64,000 nucleotides of DNA from Georhizobium profundi (GTDB lineage: Bacteria > Pseudomonadota > Alphaproteobacteria > Rhizobiales > Rhizobiaceae), in assembly GCF_003952725.1 (NCBI RefSeq), contig NZ_CP032509.1, positions 3,310,001 through 3,374,000 on the forward strand, in the 5' to 3' direction. The translations under genes were made by a program, and so were the position numbers. Under the pieces are notes generated by a model. That model was given only the letters and a program-made list of their open reading frames with translations. It had not been told where the DNA came from and ran no database searches. Positions 60,500-64,000 of the stretch are shown here, piece by piece. Position 1 is the first letter of the stretch. Every line of letters begins with the position of its first letter.

Positions 60500-62730
60500 A
60501 GGCGCGCACGGCAGCTCTCGCCTTCACGGTCAGCCTGGCACTGGCCTCATCGGCGCTGGCACAGAACTGGCAGATTCTAGAAGGCGCGCGTCCGGGCGAA
60601 CCGACCGGTGCGGTCTCGCCGGCGCAACCGTTCGCGGCGCAGGAGCAGCCCGCTCCCACACAGGAGCCTCCGGTTGTCGCACAAGTTCCGGCTCAGGTAC
60701 CGGCACCGGCATCGGCACCTGCGGCGGATCAGCCGATGCCCGTCATCGACGAGACGGCGCTTCGGTATTTCGCGAGCCAGGGCGATACGCGACGGCTGGA
60801 GATCGAGATCGCGCGCCTGCGGGCTCTTTATCCGCAGTGGACCCCGCCGGCCGACCCTCTCGCGGTGCCGGAGAATGTCGACTCCCTGCTCGAAGCGATC
60901 TGGATGCTCTATTCGCAAGGGCGGTTTGCCGAGGCACGCGAGGCGATCGCCACGCGCCAGATGAACGACCCCAACTGGGAACCGCCCGTCGACCTTCTCG
61001 ACCGCTTGACGCTGGCCGAGGCGCGCGAGCGTCTCGTCAACGCGTCCAATCTCGACCAATACGAAACGGTCATCCGCATCGGCTCTTCCAATCCGGGACT
61101 TCTGACCTGCAGCGAAGTCGACGTGCTGTGGCGGGTGGCCGAGTCTTTCGCGATGACAGAGCGTCAGGGACGGGCGCGCGACGCCTATCGCTACGTGTTG
61201 ACCAATTGCGATAACACGGCGGAACGGCTTGCAACAATGCAGAACGCTGCGCAGCTGCTGAGCGCCGAGATGCGGGACGAATTGCTGGCGCTCGAGCGTT
61301 TCGACGATGCCGGTGCCGGCGAATTCGCGCCGGTGCGCGACACCATTGCACGCGATGCTCTGGCGGCGGCCGGCGAGGACGATACGATCGTGGTCGATGC
61401 GGAAACGCTCGCCCGCGTCGAGCGGCTCGCACGCCAAGGCGACGGGGGGAGCGATGCGCGTCTGCTCGGCTGGTACTATCTCGGCCATGACGATGCGCAA
61501 ACGGCTGAAGAATGGTTCCGCATGGCCTTCGAGCGCAAGGCGGAAGGGGATGCGGCCGAGGGCCTGGCCCTGGCGCTGATCGCCCTCGACCGCTTCGCCG
61601 ATGCGGAGGACATCGTATATCCCTACCGCGACGAAAACGAAGAGCGGCGCGGCGTCTATCTCGCCGCCTCTGCCAATCTGCTTGCCATCGAACCCCGCGT
61701 CGTGCTCAGCGGCGATGTTCTGACCCGCATCGTCGGCGAAGTTGCCGAAGCACGCAACGCGCCGGCGGCTCAGCAGCTTGGCTGGTATGCGCGCGCCTAT
61801 GGCCAGCACGAGACGGCCGGGCAATGGTTTTCAAGCGCCCTGCAGTTCGACCCCGAGGACGAGGCTTCCGCCTACGGCCTCGCTCTCACTCGGTTTCAGT
61901 TGGCTGATGCAGCTGGGCTCGCGGAACTAAAGCGGCTGTGGGCCGGGCGATCGGAGCGGATCATGCTGGTCGGCACGCCGCAGGCCGAAGCTGCCCCTGC
62001 ACCGCCCTCTCTCGCACCTGCCGTCTCGCCTTCACCGGCTTCGGCTCCCGCCCCTGCGCCCGCACAGGCCGCTCCCCTTGCCACCACCGAACCCATGACA
62101 ACGCCGCTCGCCTATACGGCCGAGGAGCCGGTACAGCAGGCTCCGCCGCAGGCTGCACCCGTCATGGCTGCCGCTCCCCGTCCGCGGGCAATCCAGCAGG
62201 CTCCTGCGCGCGCGACCGGCGGCTGCACCCAAACGCTCAATCCCGAATCTCTTTCGCCCGCCTCAGCGCTTGCGCGCGGCTGGTGCCTGATGGACATCAA
62301 CCGCCCGCTCGAAGCTGCGAAGGCTTTCGAAGTCGCGCTGAGGGGCCAAGGCGACACGGCCAGGGATGCTGCCTATGGCCAAAGCCTTGCCTATTTGCGC
62401 GCGGGTCTCGTCGACGAAGCGGCCGTTGCGGCGGCGAGCGCGCCGATGACGGCCGAGCGCGCCGGCGAACTTCAAGCCAATATTCTTTCAGAGCGTGCTT
62501 CAGGCGCCTTCGAGCAGCGCCGCTACGTCGAGGCGTTGATGGCGCTCGACCAGCGCGCGCAGATCGCGCCGGAGCGCAACGACCTGATGGTTCTGCGCGG
62601 CTACGCCTATCTGAACCTCCGGCGCTACGGCGATGCGGAGCGCGTGTTCCAGGCCGTCGCGGGCACCGGAAACCGGGATGGGCTTCGAGGCCTGGCCGCC
62701 GTTCGCGAACAGACGGGCCGCCAGCGCTAG
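60496..62730 (+). CDS. TPR-repeat protein of the cellulose operon (BcsC-like, no barrel)
   Basis: A 744-residue secreted protein with a signal peptide (1-22) and a Pro/Gln-rich segment at 30-80. TPR-like helical repeats span about 85-480, a long Pro/Ala-rich linker spans 490-580, and more TPR-like repeats cover 585-744. Enterobacterial BcsC is about 1150 residues and ends in an outer-membrane beta-barrel; no barrel-like end is visible here. It probably binds peptidoglycan or the synthase and needs a separate pore. The ATG overlaps the bcsZ stop by four bases; an ATG three codons earlier is possible. Confidence 0.75.
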   Translation: MKARTAALAFTVSLALASSALAQNWQILEGARPGEPTGAVSPAQPFAAQEQPAPTQEPPVVAQVPAQVPAPASAPAADQPMPVIDETALRYFASQGDTRRLEIEIARLRALYPQWTPPADPLAVPENVDSLLEAIWMLYSQGRFAEAREAIATRQMNDPNWEPPVDLLDRLTLAEARERLVNASNLDQYETVIRIGSSNPGLLTCSEVDVLWRVAESFAMTERQGRARDAYRYVLTNCDNTAERLATMQNAAQLLSAEMRDELLALERFDDAGAGEFAPVRDTIARDALAAAGEDDTIVVDAETLARVERLARQGDGGSDARLLGWYYLGHDDAQTAEEWFRMAFERKAEGDAAEGLALALIALDRFADAEDIVYPYRDENEERRGVYLAASANLLAIEPRVVLSGDVLTRIVGEVAEARNAPAAQQLGWYARAYGQHETAGQWFSSALQFDPEDEASAYGLALTRFQLADAAGLAELKRLWAGRSERIMLVGTPQAEAAPAPPSLAPAVSPSPASAPAPAPAQAAPLATTEPMTTPLAYTAEEPVQQAPPQAAPVMAAAPRPRAIQQAPARATGGCTQTLNPESLSPASALARGWCLMDINRPLEAAKAFEVALRGQGDTARDAAYGQSLAYLRAGLVDEAAVAAASAPMTAERAGELQANILSERASGAFEQRRYVEALMALDQRAQIAPERNDLMVLRGYAYLNLRRYGDAERVFQAVAGTGNRDGLRGLAAVREQTGRQR

Positions 62731-62947
62731 GTTCTTTGGATGCCACGGCGCAGCAACTAAGGCAGGCAAACTCTTTTCGTGCCCCGCGAAACAGGAATGC
62801 CACCTTAAGGCATTGAGAGCATGATCTGTCGGAACACCACCGCCTGGCGCTGGTTTGCCCCGTAAGACGGCTTCTGGCATCGCGCCGGTGACAGCGATGC
62901 GGATGACTTCATCCATTTCAAAAGACCAATGGCCGGAAGGCAATATC

Positions 62948-63340
62948 ATGAACCACCAGGATGACTACCAGTATCCACCACTCGAACCGTGGCGCGTCGG
63001 CATCAAAGGCCGTTGCCCGCGCTGTGGTGAGGGTCATCTGTTCAATGGTTTCCTGAAGCTCGCGCCGCGGTGCGAGGTGTGCGGACTTGATTATTCCTTT
63101 GCGGATCCAGCCGACGGGCCTGCTTTCTTCGTGATCATCTTCGGCTGCGTGCCCTCGATCCTCTTTGCCGTCTGGGCCGAAGTGTCTTTTCAGCCGCCCT
63201 TCTGGTTCCACCTCGTCGTTTCGCTGCCGCTGATCCTTGCGACGTGCATTCCGCCGCTTAGGCCGCTCAAGGGCTGGCTCGTCGCGAGCCAGTTCCACCA
63301 CAAGGCCGAAGAGGGCAAGCTGGTTCGGCGGAACGACTAG
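62948..63340 (+). CDS. DUF983 zinc-ribbon membrane protein
   Basis: A 130-residue protein with a zinc-ribbon-like pair of motifs, CPRCGEGHLF near 23-32 and CEVCGLDYS near 42-50. Two membrane helices follow (about 57-80 and 85-102). DUF983 proteins are common in alphaproteobacteria and lack a firm function; some sit by cytochrome oxidase genes, which is not the case here. The gene is monocistronic, 217 bases after the cellulose operon. Confidence 0.82.
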   Translation: MNHQDDYQYPPLEPWRVGIKGRCPRCGEGHLFNGFLKLAPRCEVCGLDYSFADPADGPAFFVIIFGCVPSILFAVWAEVSFQPPFWFHLVVSLPLILATCIPPLRPLKGWLVASQFHHKAEEGKLVRRND

Positions 63341-63376
63341 TCGGTCTCCGCCTCCGATACTAACGGTCTGGCACGA

Positions 63377-64000
63377 TCAGCCGGCTGACCGGCCCTTGAG
63401 CGCAATGCCTGATGCGCTTCCGGACCCCAGCTGAAACTCGCTGTAGTTCGAAACCTGGACGTGGTGCGTCGACAGAGGATGAGCGTGCGTTGCCGTTATG
63501 ACGACGACCGCGCAACCAGCCGCCTCCGCGGCGGTGATGCCTGCTGGAGCATCCTCGAACGCCAGACAGCGCACCGCGTCCGCACCGAGGCGCTGCGCTG
63601 CCATCAAAAAGCAATCGGGAGCGGGCTTGCCCTTTGCGACATCTTCGGCGGTGATCATCTGTGGCGGCATCGGAAGCCCCGCTGCCGAAATCCTGCGCTC
63701 GGCCAGTGCGCGGGGCGCCGATGTCACGACAGCCCAGCGATCAGCCGGCAGGGACGCCAGGAAATGTGCCGCGCCAGCGATCGGCTCTACGCCTTCCGTA
63801 TCGTCGATTTCGGCGCGCATGATCTTGGCTGCTTCCACCTCGGCGTCGATGCCCGGCAGGTTCAGCCTACGGATGGTGTCGATGGCACGCACCCCATGGA
63901 TCGTCGGCAGGAAAGCGTCGAGATCGAGACCGTGCCGCAGTGCCCAGGCACCCCACACACGTTCCGAGGCCTTGATCGACGTCAGGATCGTGCCGTCCAT
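63377..64000 (-). CDS. HAD-superfamily sugar-phosphatase-like hydrolase (N-terminus cut)
   Basis: The visible 207 residues begin Met-Asp-Gly-Thr-Ile-Leu-Thr, which is motif I of HAD enzymes (Asp-x-Asp-Gly-Thr). The nucleophilic Asp and a few residues therefore lie beyond the right edge, and the Met at the edge is internal. Motif II is VVTSAP near 92, the Lys of motif III is in KGKPAPDCFL near 127, and motif IV is AFEDAPAGI near 147. It resembles DOG1/Gph-type phosphoglycolate or sugar phosphatases. It converges with the DUF983 gene. Confidence 0.85.
   Translation of the reverse strand: MDGTILTSIKASERVWGAWALRHGLDLDAFLPTIHGVRAIDTIRRLNLPGIDAEVEAAKIMRAEIDDTEGVEPIAGAAHFLASLPADRWAVVTSAPRALAERRISAAGLPMPPQMITAEDVAKGKPAPDCFLMAAQRLGADAVRCLAFEDAPAGITAAEAAGCAVVVITATHAHPLSTHHVQVSNYSEFQLGSGSASGIALKGRSAG

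Noticed and set aside
62796..62814. AATGCC / GGCATT inverted repeat after the cellulose operon.
   Set aside because: Only a 6-bp stem with no T run and 65 bases from the stop; too weak to call a terminator. The CTTAAG inside it is a single copy, not the spaced pair.
1..64000. CRISPR array, rRNA, tRNA or tandem repeat array.
   Set aside because: No regularly spaced repeats or conserved RNA-gene sequences were noticed on reading the window.

Overview
The window reads as a chromosome or chromid segment of a high-GC alphaproteobacterium of the Hyphomicrobiales (Rhizobium/Mesorhizobium-like). The main evidence is a nearly complete succinoglycan-type exo cluster in rhizobial order, a rhizobial bcsN-A-B-Z cellulose operon, and a BigR-type sulfide-responsive operon. 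The genus cannot be fixed from sequence alone. No rRNA, tRNA, CRISPR array or complete insertion sequence was recognised.

Layout. (1) 1-1629: the right end of a prophage lysis module (DUF6127-like protein, terminator, GH108 endolysin, 3TM holin). (2) 1698-5978, minus strand: a sulfide/persulfide operon of DUF442 protein, metallo-beta-lactamase persulfide dioxygenase, BigR, two YeeE/YedE half-transporters and a SulP carrier. (3) 6085-14465: an envelope thiol-redox island. L,D-transpeptidase, response regulator, histidine kinase and DsbA run leftwards; DsbD, a TlpA-like protein and a second DsbA run rightwards, followed by DUF302, DUF2892 and DUF2243 proteins. A CTTAAG-N5-CTTAAG box lies between the two divergent operons and is the likely target of the local response regulator. 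(4) 14939-30076: an organosulfur scavenging region with two LLM flavin monooxygenases, two Ssu/Tau-type ABC importers, MetNIQ, two FMN reductases, an RBBP9-type hydrolase, an Rrf2 regulator and an FAD oxidoreductase. A shared TCTA-N9-TAGA dyad precedes three of its transcription units. (5) 30127-49287: exopolysaccharide synthesis. An acyltransferase and a PPP-type phosphatase flank exoP; exoK-L-A-M-O-N-P read leftwards, exoT is divergent from exoW-V, then come exoU, exoX and exoY-F-Q. exoH and exoI are missing from their usual place between exoK and exoT, and exoZ/exoB are not seen after exoQ. (6) 49370-53529: small unknown proteins, an SDR/SnoaL pair and a divergent LysR regulator. (7) 53691-62730: cellulose synthesis (bcsN, bcsA, bcsB, bcsZ and a TPR protein). 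(8) 62948-64000: a DUF983 protein and a HAD phosphatase cut by the right edge.

How the parts work together. Regions 2 to 4 all concern sulfur and thiol chemistry: detoxifying sulfide and persulfide, keeping envelope disulfides in order, and obtaining sulfur from organosulfonates and methionine. Regions 5 and 7 build the two main secreted polysaccharides of a surface-attached rhizobial lifestyle. ExoN makes UDP-glucose, which serves both succinoglycan-type repeat-unit assembly and cellulose synthase.

The most novel-looking signals are regulatory: the three-copy TCTA-N9-TAGA dyad, which may define an Rrf2-controlled organosulfur regulon, and the symmetric CTTAAG repeat of the envelope-redox divergon. 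Both are predictions from pattern reading and need genome-wide motif and binding tests.
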